Shown: positions 37,821 to 45,564 of the stretch, one piece after another
How positions within the stretch are numbered: the first letter of the stretch is position 1
How the letters are laid out: each line of letters starts with the position of its first letter
Assembly (NCBI RefSeq): GCF_000717055.1
Contig: NZ_JNXI01000014.1
Coordinates: 310,001 to 374,000 of the forward strand
Length of the DNA stretch: 64,000 nucleotides
Direction: 5' to 3'
Source of the DNA: Streptomyces iakyrus
Lineage (GTDB): Bacteria > Actinomycetota > Actinomycetes > Streptomycetales > Streptomycetaceae
Program-made: the position numbers and the translations under genes
Notes under the pieces: generated by a model
Told to the model about the DNA's origin: nothing
Database searches by the model: none
What the model saw: the letters and a program-made list of their open reading frames with translations, nothing else

Positions 37821-39404
37821 ATGACGGACACGACGGAGACACCGGCGGCCGACGCCGGGGAGAAACAGCCCAGGAGCGTGCGGGTCGTGCTGCTCGCACT
37901 GATGATCGCCATGATGCTCGCGATGCTCGACAACATGATCATCGGTACGGCGATGCCGACGATCGTCGGTGAGCTGGGCGGGCTCGAACACCTCTCCTGG
38001 GTCGTCACCGCCTACACGCTCGCAACCGCGGCCTCCACCCCCCTGTGGGGCAAGCTCGGCGACATGTACGGCCGCAAGGGCACGTTCCTGTCGTCCATCG
38101 TCCTCTTCCTGATCGGCTCCGCTCTCAGCGGCATGGCCCAGAACATGGGCGAGTTGATCGGCTTCCGTGCCGTGCAGGGCCTCGGCGCCGGCGGTCTGAT
38201 GGTCGGTGTCATGGCGATCATCGGCGACCTGATCCCGCCCCGGGAGCGCGGCAAGTACCAGGGCATGATGGCCGGCGTCATGGCGCTGGCGATGATCGGC
38301 GGTCCGCTGGTCGGCGGCACCATCACCGACAACTGGGGCTGGCGCTGGGCCTTCTACATCAACCTGCCGCTCGGCGCGGTCGCGCTGGTCGCCGTCAGCG
38401 CGGTGCTGCACCTGCCGAAGAAGCGCTCCGAGGCGCGGATCGACTACCTGGGCGCCGCGCTGCTGACCGTCGGCATCACCGCGATCGTGCTCGTGACGAC
38501 CTGGGGCGGCACCGAGTACGCCTGGGGTTCCGCGCGGATCATGGAGCTGATCGGCATCGGGGTCGCCGCCCTCGTCGGGTTCGTGTTCTGGCAGACCAGG
38601 GCCGCCGAGCCGGTGGTGCCGCTGCACATCTTCCGCAGCCGCAACTTCACGCTGATGTCGGTCATCGGGTTCATCACCGGCTTCGTGATGTTCGGTGCCA
38701 CGCTCTTCCTGCCGCTCTACCAGCAGTCCGTGCAGGGCGCCTCCGCGACCAACTCAGGGCTGCTGCTCCTGCCGATGCTCGGCGCGATGCTGGTGACCTC
38801 GATGGTCGCCGGGCGGGTGACCACGAACACCGGCAGGTACAAGGTCTTCCCGGTCGCCGGCAGCGCGCTGATGATCGTCGGTCTGTACCTGCTCTCCACC
38901 ATGGACACCGGGACCTCCCGTCTGACGTCCGGTGTCTTCATGGCCGTGGTCGGACTCGGCATGGGCTGCCTGATGCAGATCACCATGCTGGTCGCGCAGA
39001 ACAGCGTGGAGATGCAGGACATGGGCGTCGCGTCCTCCTCGACCACTCTGTTCCGTACGCTCGGCTCCTCGTTCGGCGTCGCGATCATGGGCGCCCTGTT
39101 CAACAACCGCGTCCAGGACGTCATGAGCGAGCGGGCCGGGGCGCTGGGCTCCAAGGTGACCGAGCAGTCGGCCCAGCTCGACGCGAAGAGCCTGGAGAAG
39201 CTGCCGGTGCTGGCCCGGGAGGCGTACCAGCACGCGGTCTCCGCCGGCACCCACTCGGCGTTCCTGCTCGGCGCCGTGGTCGCGGTGGTCGCCCTCGCGG
39301 CGGCCGTGTTCGTGAAGGAGGTGCCGCTGCGGGGAGCGGGGCCGAAGGAGGACGGCAAGCCGGACGCCCCGGCGGCGCAGCCGCCCGTGGTCGAGGCCGT
39401 CTGA
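37821..39404 (+). CDS. DHA2-family MFS drug transporter (14 TM)
   Basis: A 527-residue proton-driven exporter. It has 14 predicted membrane helices, the DHA2 (EmrB/QacA) layout: helix 1 MIAMMLAMLDNMIIGTAMPT with motif D1 (LDNMIIGTAMP), motif A LGDMYGRKG, motif C in GGPLVGGTI, and helix-rich C-terminal half. The ATG at 37821 follows GGGAAG. It diverges from its likely TetR repressor. The substrate is unknown; relatives export cationic drugs and antibiotics. Confidence 0.94.
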   Translation: MTDTTETPAADAGEKQPRSVRVVLLALMIAMMLAMLDNMIIGTAMPTIVGELGGLEHLSWVVTAYTLATAASTPLWGKLGDMYGRKGTFLSSIVLFLIGSALSGMAQNMGELIGFRAVQGLGAGGLMVGVMAIIGDLIPPRERGKYQGMMAGVMALAMIGGPLVGGTITDNWGWRWAFYINLPLGAVALVAVSAVLHLPKKRSEARIDYLGAALLTVGITAIVLVTTWGGTEYAWGSARIMELIGIGVAALVGFVFWQTRAAEPVVPLHIFRSRNFTLMSVIGFITGFVMFGATLFLPLYQQSVQGASATNSGLLLLPMLGAMLVTSMVAGRVTTNTGRYKVFPVAGSALMIVGLYLLSTMDTGTSRLTSGVFMAVVGLGMGCLMQITMLVAQNSVEMQDMGVASSSTTLFRTLGSSFGVAIMGALFNNRVQDVMSERAGALGSKVTEQSAQLDAKSLEKLPVLAREAYQHAVSAGTHSAFLLGAVVAVVALAAAVFVKEVPLRGAGPKEDGKPDAPAAQPPVVEAV

Positions 39405-39415
39405 CAGCACCGCAG

Positions 39416-39447
39416 GAGGCCCCCGGGAGTGTCCGCCCGGGGGCCTC
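39416..39447 (+). terminator. hairpin after the MFS gene
   Basis: A perfect 12-bp stem (39416-39427 with 39436-39447) closes an 8-base loop, 11 bases after the MFS stop. No T-tract follows, as is common in high-GC terminators. Confidence 0.75.
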
Positions 39448-39454
39448 AGGCATG

Positions 39455-39835
39455 CCGGGCCACCGGGACCGCACCGCCCATCGCGGCCGGGCCGGGGTGC
39501 GGGCCGGGGCCGCACCGCCTGTCGTGCCTGTTGCCCGGGGTGCGGGCCGGGGGCCGCGCCGCCCCTCGCGGCCGGACCCGGGGTGCGAGCCCGGGTACCG
39601 CACCGCCCGTGCGCCTGGGCTGGGGTGCGGGCCGGGTACCGCACCGCCCGTTGTGTCCGTTGCCCGGGTGCGAGCCGGGGACCCGCACCTTCCGTCGTGC
39701 CCGGGCCGGGGGCCCCAAGGCCGGTCGTGCCTGTTGCCCGGGCGCGAGCCGAGGGCCCGACCGACCGTCGCGCCCGGGGTGGCGCATCGCCCGTCCCGCC
39801 CGGGCCTGGATGCGAGCCAGGGGCCGTTGTCAGAC
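39455..39835. repeat. intergenic minisatellite of about 44-base units
   Basis: About eight degenerate units in direct orientation, each containing a CCGCACCGCCCGTCG-like part and a TGCCCGGGGTGCGAGCCGGG-like part. Units begin near 39470, 39510, 39552, 39597, 39639 and 39685, with looser copies to 39835. Frames through it can be read on both strands, but lengths of the units are not multiples of three and no ribosome site precedes them. It fills most of the 452-base gap between the MFS and AraC genes. Confidence 0.7.
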
Positions 39836-39856
39836 CTCCGTGCCACCATCGGTCGC

Positions 39857-40315
39857 ATGGACAAGACGCGCCAGATCCGGCTCGCCAAGGACGCCATGGA
39901 CCGGGACTGGGCCGACCCCGGGCTCGACCTGGACACCGTGGCCGCGCACGCCGGGTACTCGCGCTACCACTTCCTCCGCGCCTTCAAGGAGGCGTACGGC
40001 GAGACCCCCGGCCAGTACCTCACGCACCGCCGCATAGAACGCGCCGAGGACCTGCTGCGCACGGCGAACCTGTCGGTGACGGAGATCTGCCACCTGGTCG
40101 GCTTCAGCAGCGTCGGCACCTTCTCGGCCCGCTTCAAGACCTGGACCGGCCTGACCCCCAGCGAGTACCGGGTGAAGCACGTGGGCCGGGGCGCCGCCCT
40201 CATACCCGGCTGCTACGCCATGCTCTGGGCCGGCGGCTTCCGCTCCGCGCCCGGCGCCGGCAAGCAGAACCCTTCCGGAGAGGCGCAGCAGCGCAATTCC
40301 GGAGAAGCGGGCTGA
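39857..40315 (+). CDS. AraC-family regulator (stand-alone DNA-binding domain)
   Basis: A 152-residue protein that is almost entirely the two-helix-turn-helix AraC domain (LDLDTVAAHAGYSRYHFLRAF, GETPGQYLTHRRIERAEDLL, LSVTEICHLVGFSSVGTFSA, RFKTWTGLTPSEYR), with a short C-terminal tail. No ligand domain is present, as in Rob/SoxS/MarA-like proteins. The ATG at 39857 has no clear ribosome site. It precedes a VOC protein by 66 bases on the same strand; such AraC-VOC pairs recur in streptomycetes, so the VOC gene is the likely target. Confidence 0.9.
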   Translation: MDKTRQIRLAKDAMDRDWADPGLDLDTVAAHAGYSRYHFLRAFKEAYGETPGQYLTHRRIERAEDLLRTANLSVTEICHLVGFSSVGTFSARFKTWTGLTPSEYRVKHVGRGAALIPGCYAMLWAGGFRSAPGAGKQNPSGEAQQRNSGEAG

Positions 40316-40381
40316 CACCCCCGCTGCCTACCGTGGCAGGGCAGGCACAACCGGGCCGCAGAGCCAGAGCAGGAGCACGCC

Positions 40382-40828
40382 ATGATCAAGGGTCTCGCCA
40401 TCTCGACCGTCTGGGTCCTCGACCAGGACCGGGCGAAGGAGTTCTACACAGAGAAACTGGGCCTGGAGGTCCGTACGGACATGACGATGGGCGAGGGCGG
40501 CATGCGCTGGCTCACGGTCGGCTCACCGAACCAGCCCGAGGTCGAGCTGACGCTCATGGTGCCCGGCGGGCCCGCCATGGACCCGGAGTCCGCCGAGATG
40601 CTCAGGAAGCTGGTGACCAAGGGGGCGCTCGGCGCGGGCGTGCTGACCACCGACGACATCCACGGCGACTACAAGAAGCTCAAGGACCGGGGCGTGGAGT
40701 TCCTCCAGGAGCCGCAGGAGCGCCCGTACGGCACGGAGGCGCTGTTCCGCGACGATTCGGGCAACTGGTTCTCCTTCACCCAGCCCCGCGAGGGCGGCCT
40801 CGACATGGACCAGGACTGGACCTGCTGA
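40382..40828 (+). CDS. VOC-family (glyoxalase/dioxygenase superfamily) protein
   Basis: A 148-residue protein with two beta-alpha-beta-beta-beta modules: STVWVLDQDRAKEFYTEKLG (7-26), LTVGSPNQPEVELTLMV, and ALFRDDSGNWFSFTQP near the end. The metal ligands expected in active glyoxalases are only partly conserved (Glu56 in VELTL could be one), so a binding or resistance role is possible. The ATG at 40382 follows GGAGCACGCC. It pairs with the AraC gene upstream. Confidence 0.88.
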   Translation: MIKGLAISTVWVLDQDRAKEFYTEKLGLEVRTDMTMGEGGMRWLTVGSPNQPEVELTLMVPGGPAMDPESAEMLRKLVTKGALGAGVLTTDDIHGDYKKLKDRGVEFLQEPQERPYGTEALFRDDSGNWFSFTQPREGGLDMDQDWTC

Positions 40829-40844
40829 CCTGCCGCAGCACCCC

Positions 40845-42194
40845 TCACGACCCCGGCAGCACCGGGTAGCTCCCCGTGTTCGTCGGCGCGTGCTCCGGCA
40901 GCCACAGCACGGCGACTGCGCCCTCGGCCGGCAGGTGCTGCGGGGTCCCGGGGGTGCGGACGTTGCGGAAGGTCAGCCGGGCGCCCAGCACCCGGGCCTG
41001 CCCGGCCGCGATGGTCAGGCCGAGACCGTGGCCGTGCCCGGCCCGGTCCTTGCTGCCGGTGCGGAAGCGGCTCGGCCCCTCGGCGAGCAGGTCCTCGGGG
41101 AAGCCCGGGCCGTGGTCGCGCACGCGGATGACCCGGCCCTCGACGCTGACCTCGACGGGCGGCTTGCCGTGCCGGGCCGCGTTGGCCAGGAGATTGAACA
41201 GGACGCGCTCCAGGCGGCGCGGGTCGGTGGTGACCTCCGACTCGTGCACGATGCGCACCTCGATGACCGGATCCTTGGCCGCCACCCGCCGGGCGACGAA
41301 CTCGCCCAGCATGATGTCCTGGAGCTCCGCCCGCTCGGAGGCCCCGTCGAGCCGGGCCACCTCCAGTACGTCCTCGACCAGCGTGCGCATGGCCTTGGCC
41401 CGGTCCAGCACCAGCTCGGTCGGGCGCCCGGGCGGCAGCAGCTCCGCGGCGGTGAGCAGCCCGGTCACCGGGGTGCGCAGCTCGTGCGCGATGTCGGCGG
41501 TGACCCGCCGCTCGGCCTCGATGCGCTGCCGCAGGGCGTCCGCCATGGCGTCCACCGCGCTCGCCAGGTCGTCCGTCTCGTCTCGCACGACCCCGCCCAT
41601 GGCGTCCCGCACCCGCACGTCCGTCTCGCCGCCCGCGAGCTGGCCCGCTGCGATGGCCGCCTTGCGCAGCCGCCGCGAGAGGTGCCCGCCGATCAGCACC
41701 CCGAGCGCGCTGCCGCCGAGGACGACCGCGATGGACCCGATGAGCAGGGCCTGGTCGAGGTCCTGGAGGATGTCCGAGCTGCGGTCGGTGAAGCCCGAGT
41801 GCAGGGACATCACCTGCCCGTTCTTCAGCGGCACGGCGGCCCATATGTCGGGCACGTCACCCGGCTTGTCGGCCACGTACGTCGCCCGCTGGCCCGCCTC
41901 GACCCGCTCCCGCAGCGCCTGCGGCAGCTCCGGGTCGTTGATCTTGGTGTTGGGGAAGTTCATCCGCCCGGACAGCTCGAAGTTGCGCTGGGCGATCATG
42001 ATCCGCTCATCGGCGAGGTCGCGCGCGTTGTCCAGCATCGAGACCCGGGCGGCGTTGTGCACGACGAGGCTCAGCGCGATCGCCACCAGCGCGCCCACCA
42101 GTGCGATGGCCGCGCTCAGCTTCCATCTGAGGCCCGTACGGATGCCCGCACGCTCCAAGCCAGCGGCGACCAGGCGCCGGAAGTGCCCCCTCAT
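40845..42194 (-). CDS. cseC: CseC, envelope-stress sensor histidine kinase
   Basis: A 449-residue membrane kinase. One helix (LSAAIALVGALVAIALSLVV, 26-45) and a second near 152-175 frame an external sensor loop of about 100 residues; a HAMP domain follows (LRKAAIAAGQLAGGETDVRV), then HisKA with His237 in ADIAHELRTP and HATPase_c (LLANAARHG, RDHGPGFP, GHGLGLTIAA). CseC senses cell-wall stress, such as vancomycin exposure in S. coelicolor, and phosphorylates CseB. The ATG at 42194 lies 14 bases after the cseB stop. It is the last gene of sigE-cseA-cseB-cseC. Confidence 0.95.
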   Translation of the reverse strand: MRGHFRRLVAAGLERAGIRTGLRWKLSAAIALVGALVAIALSLVVHNAARVSMLDNARDLADERIMIAQRNFELSGRMNFPNTKINDPELPQALRERVEAGQRATYVADKPGDVPDIWAAVPLKNGQVMSLHSGFTDRSSDILQDLDQALLIGSIAVVLGGSALGVLIGGHLSRRLRKAAIAAGQLAGGETDVRVRDAMGGVVRDETDDLASAVDAMADALRQRIEAERRVTADIAHELRTPVTGLLTAAELLPPGRPTELVLDRAKAMRTLVEDVLEVARLDGASERAELQDIMLGEFVARRVAAKDPVIEVRIVHESEVTTDPRRLERVLFNLLANAARHGKPPVEVSVEGRVIRVRDHGPGFPEDLLAEGPSRFRTGSKDRAGHGHGLGLTIAAGQARVLGARLTFRNVRTPGTPQHLPAEGAVAVLWLPEHAPTNTGSYPVLPGS

Positions 42195-42208
42195 ACCCCT
42201 GCCCCTGC

Positions 42209-42910
42209 TCAGGCCTTCAACTTGTAGCCGAAGCCGCGGACCGTCTCGATCCGGTCCTGGCCGATCTTCTGCCGCAGCCGCTGCACATGCACGTCGACGA
42301 CGCGGGTGTCCCCGCCCCAGCCGTAGTCCCACACCCGCTCCAGCAGCTTGTCGCGGGAGAGCACCGTGCCCGGCGCGGAGGAGAACTCCAGCAGCAGCCG
42401 CATCTCGGTCGGCGTCAGCGCCACCGGCTGCCCGGCGCGGCGGACCTCCATGCCCTCGGTGTCGACCTCCAGGTCCCCGAAGGACAGCACCCCGCCGCTC
42501 GCCGGAGCGGCCGGCTCCTCGCCCCGGCCGCCGCCCGCGTGCCCGAAGCGGCGCAGCACCGCGCGGATCCGGGCGACCAGGACCGCGCCGTCGAACGGCT
42601 TGGTCACGTAGTCGTCGGCGCCCGCCTCCAGGCCCAGCACGACGTCGATGGAGTCGGCCCGCGCCGACAGCATGATCACCGGCACGGTCGACTCGTCGCG
42701 GATGCGGCGGCACAGGCTGACACCGTCGAGGCCGGGGACCATGACGTCCAGCAGCGCGATGTCGGGGCGGTCCGCCCGGAACGCCTCCAGGCCCGAGAGC
42801 CCGTCGGGCATGGCGGTGACCACGAAGCCGTCCCGTTCCAGGGCGAGCTGCGTGGCCTCGCGGATGACGTCGTCGTCCTCGACGAACAGGACATGGGTCT
42901 GGTCTGCCAT
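42209..42910 (-). CDS. cseB: CseB, OmpR-family response regulator
   Basis: A 233-residue regulator with a receiver domain (phospho-acceptor Asp55 in IALLDVMVPG, Lys in VTKPF) and a winged-helix DNA-binding domain (VALTPTEMRLLLEFSSAPGT, VVDVHVQRLRQKIG, TVRGFGYKL). In S. coelicolor phosphorylated CseB activates the sigE promoter. It lies 128 bases downstream of cseA, a gap where a further promoter could act, and just before cseC. Confidence 0.96.
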   Translation of the reverse strand: MADQTHVLFVEDDDVIREATQLALERDGFVVTAMPDGLSGLEAFRADRPDIALLDVMVPGLDGVSLCRRIRDESTVPVIMLSARADSIDVVLGLEAGADDYVTKPFDGAVLVARIRAVLRRFGHAGGGRGEEPAAPASGGVLSFGDLEVDTEGMEVRRAGQPVALTPTEMRLLLEFSSAPGTVLSRDKLLERVWDYGWGGDTRVVDVHVQRLRQKIGQDRIETVRGFGYKLKA

Positions 42911-43038
42911 CCCGGTGCTCTCAGTCCTTCGTGGTCCGTGGGGTGCGTTCTCCTGCTGGGACGCACGGTCCCTGCGATGCGTTCACCGAGGGATCGGTCC
43001 GAGCGGCCCGATCGGTTCACGCGGCCCTCCCGCCCGCG

Positions 43039-43692
43039 TCAGCCCGCGGGCGCCGGCGTCGCGCTGTCGCCGACGACCTTCCCGTAGTCGTTGTGCGTGC
43101 GGTACTTCTCGGTGAAGTGGCCGGAGGTCCATCTGTACGTGATCACGTTCTCCCCGGAGGGGCTCGACACCGGGTCGCCCTTCTCGTACACCTGCTTGGT
43201 CACCACCAGGTCCCCGCGGTCGATCTCCGCGTAGACCGGCGGCTCCTCGGCCTTGAACACATTCTCGTACGAGCCGTCCTGCTCGCGGTACACGTAACTG
43301 CCGACACCCACCGCGTCACCGCAGGTCAGCACGTTGACGACGACATCGTCCGCGGAGCCTTTCGTCAGATCGCCGTAGGAGACGTCCACCGGGTACTCGT
43401 CGGCGACGCACGGCTTCAGATCGCGCTTCACCTCGGGCGCGACCTTCGGGTCGTCCTTGATGAGCGCGACCGCGTTCACGTTGTCGGGGGACTTCGACGG
43501 CGCGGCGGACGGGGTCGCGGCGGCGCCGGCCACCGAGTCGGCGTGCGCCGGGCCCTCGTCACGGGCGCCGGTCCCGCCGGCACCGCACCCGGACACCAAA
43601 AGGGCGAGGGCGGTGGGCACGGCCAGTGCCGCGCTCACCGCCTGGATACTGCCCCGGGTCCGCGCAGAACCCTCGCCGGTCAGGCCGCGCAC
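43039..43692 (-). CDS. cseA: CseA, lipoprotein modulating SigE
   Basis: A 217-residue predicted lipoprotein. The signal segment (VSAALAVPTALALLVSG) ends at the lipobox LVSGC with Cys36, so the mature protein should be anchored on the outer face of the membrane. The external domain has several Cys (for example CVADEY, NVLTCGDAV) and no known catalytic motif. In S. coelicolor loss of CseA raises sigE activity, so it dampens the CseBC signal. GTG at 43692 overlaps the sigE stop by 13 bases. Confidence 0.92.
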   Translation of the reverse strand: MRGLTGEGSARTRGSIQAVSAALAVPTALALLVSGCGAGGTGARDEGPAHADSVAGAAATPSAAPSKSPDNVNAVALIKDDPKVAPEVKRDLKPCVADEYPVDVSYGDLTKGSADDVVVNVLTCGDAVGVGSYVYREQDGSYENVFKAEEPPVYAEIDRGDLVVTKQVYEKGDPVSSPSGENVITYRWTSGHFTEKYRTHNDYGKVVGDSATPAPAG

Positions 43693-44219
43693 CGCTCCCG
43701 CTCCTCACGCTCCAGCGCGCGTGCGTCCAGATCGCGGGACTCCAGCTCCTCGCGGAGCCGGGCGAGCGCCCGGTGCAGCGTGCTCTTGACCGTTCCGGCC
43801 GACATGCCGAGGGCGGCGGCCGTCTCCTCCGTGGACATCTGCTCCCAGTGTCGCAGCACCACGACACTGCGCTGCTTGGGGGCGAGGACCTTCAGGATGT
43901 CCATCAGCAGGGCGCGGTCGGCGTGCTGCTCGGTGGCGTCGTCGACCGAGGCGTCCGGGAGCTGCTCGGTCGGGACCTCCTCCAGCTTCCGCGCCCGCCA
44001 CCATTCCGTGCGGGTGTTGATCATCACCCGGCGCAGGTAGGCGTCGGCCAGCCGCTTGTCCTCGATGGTCTCCCAGCGGCCGTACGTCCGTACCAGCGCC
44101 GTCTGGAGCAGGTCCTGCGCGTCCGTCGGGTCCGGGACCAGGCGGCGGGCACTGCGCAGCAGCGCGTCCTGCCGGGTGCGGACGTACTCCTCGAACTCGA
44201 GCACCTCGCCCTGCGCCAT
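43680..44219 (-). CDS. sigE: SigE, ECF sigma factor for envelope stress
   Basis: A 179-residue ECF sigma factor: region 2 (EEYVRTRQDALLRSARRLVP, DAQDLLQTALVRTYGRWETI) and region 4 (LAPKQRSVVVLRHWEQMSTE, ETAAALGMSAGTVKSTLHRA). There is no anti-sigma gene; control is by CseBC at the sigE promoter, with CseA as damper. The ATG at 44219 follows GGGAGGCGG. The SigE consensus (AAC/TC) appears upstream of the MprF-like gene in this window. Confidence 0.96.
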   Translation of the reverse strand: MAQGEVLEFEEYVRTRQDALLRSARRLVPDPTDAQDLLQTALVRTYGRWETIEDKRLADAYLRRVMINTRTEWWRARKLEEVPTEQLPDASVDDATEQHADRALLMDILKVLAPKQRSVVVLRHWEQMSTEETAAALGMSAGTVKSTLHRALARLREELESRDLDARALEREERERCAA

Positions 44220-44503
44220 GGTGAACCGCCTCCCGTTTCCCCGTTCGGGCCGGCTCCCCGCCGCCCGTGCACTGCCTGTGGTCTTCCGTCGTCCCGTGTC
44301 TTCCGGGAACGCATCTGAAGGTACGGAGGCGTTGTCACGGCGCTGTCCGAAGCAGCCTGCGGCCAGCACTCGGCTGTCCGTCGGTTGTGTAACGGAAATC
44401 TGAACGGGGTAAAGGCGTGGGGGTGTTGAGGCGGGTTAGGGGTGATTTGTCCACCCCGGATGCTGTGACGAAGGGCGGCCCTCGGCTGTGATGTGCCTGT
44501 ACG
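44220..44503. other. upstream region of sigE, no gene
   Basis: A 284-base gap between sigE and the mutY stop. It should hold the CseB-dependent sigE promoter. A locally less GC-rich stretch (CCGTTACACAACCGAC on the minus strand, near 44370-44395) is the best place for it, but I cannot name the CseB site. It may also hold the mutY terminator. Confidence 0.5.
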
Positions 44504-45445
44504 TCAGGTCAGCGGCAGCCGGTACAGACCGCCCGCCATCGGCTCCACCAGACCGTCGGAGACGAGACCGTCGAGGGCGCGGGCCCGCTGCACCGGCTCG
44601 TGCCACACCCGGTCCAGAGCGGCCTGCGGCACGGGCCCGTGCGCCTCCCGCAGCACGGCGAGCAGCCGCCCGCGCACCTGCCGGTCGGTGCCCGCGTAGG
44701 TCTGGCCCTTGCGCGGCGGACCGTCGTGCTCAGGCTTGCCCGCCAGCCGCCACGCGCACTGCGCGGCGATCGGGCAGCGATGGCAGGACTCGCTCTTCGC
44801 CGTGCACACCAGCGCGCCCAGCTCCATGGAGGCCGCGGCCCAGCGGGCGGCGGTCGGCTCGTCCTCGGGCAGCAGTGCGCGGGCCAGCTTGCGCTCGGCG
44901 GCGGTGGTGGCGTTCGGCGGGTACTGCACCCCGGTGACCGCCCGGGCGAAGACCCGGCGCACGTTGGTGTCCAGCACCGGGTGCCGCTGCCCGTAGGCGA
45001 AGGAGGCGACGGCGGCGGCCGTGTACTCGCCGATGCCGGGCAGCGCCAGCAGCTGGGCGTGGTCGGCCGGTACGTCACCGCCGTGCCGTTCCGTTATGGC
45101 GACGGCGGCGCCGTGCAGCCGCAGCGCGCGGCGCGGGTAGCCGAGCCGGCCCCAGGCGCGGACGGCCTCGCCGGGCGCCTCCTTGGCCAGGTCGGCGGGG
45201 CGCGGCCAGCGCTCCAGCCACTGCTCGTAGACGGGCAGGACACGGCTCACCGGCGTCTGCTGCAGCATGAACTCACTGACCATCACCCCCCACGCCCCGG
45301 CCTCGGGGCGCCGCCACGGCAGGTCGCGGGCGTGTTCGCCGAACCAGTCGATGACGGGGGAGTGCAGGTCCGCTCCGCGGGGCGGGCCGGAGGGGGTGTC
45401 GGCGGGGGCGGGGATGGGCTGCGGGGGCTTCGTGGGAGCAGTCAT
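44504..45445 (-). CDS. mutY: A/G-specific adenine glycosylase
   Basis: Removes adenine paired with 8-oxoguanine, preventing G-to-T change. The 313-residue protein has the catalytic Glu58 in VSEFMLQQTPVSR, the helix-hairpin-helix LLALPGIGEYTAAAVASFAY, catalytic Asp159 in VLDTNVRRV, and the [4Fe-4S] ligands Cys214, Cys221, Cys224 and Cys230 (C-x6-C-x2-C-x5-C). The C-terminal MutT-like 8-oxoG recognition domain of E. coli MutY is replaced by a shorter winged-helix-like tail (GRLLAVLREAHGPVPQAALD), as is common in actinobacteria. disA and radA lie 4-7 kb further on. Confidence 0.95.
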   Translation of the reverse strand: MTAPTKPPQPIPAPADTPSGPPRGADLHSPVIDWFGEHARDLPWRRPEAGAWGVMVSEFMLQQTPVSRVLPVYEQWLERWPRPADLAKEAPGEAVRAWGRLGYPRRALRLHGAAVAITERHGGDVPADHAQLLALPGIGEYTAAAVASFAYGQRHPVLDTNVRRVFARAVTGVQYPPNATTAAERKLARALLPEDEPTAARWAAASMELGALVCTAKSESCHRCPIAAQCAWRLAGKPEHDGPPRKGQTYAGTDRQVRGRLLAVLREAHGPVPQAALDRVWHEPVQRARALDGLVSDGLVEPMAGGLYRLPLT

Positions 45446-45564
45446 GGCATATCGATGGTGCCACGCAGAGCCCTCCGATCGGGCGCACCGCCACCCCTGA
45501 AGGGGGTGGGTACCTGACGATCGACAGCAGTGCGGGCAGGTCGGGCACTTGTAGCGTCGGGCGC

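Noticed and set aside
39429..40037. Long frames in the minisatellite region encoding Pro/Gly/Arg-rich peptides
   Set aside because: Frames are open on both strands because of composition, the repeat length is not a multiple of three, and there is no start signal. The AraC gene explains the 3' part.
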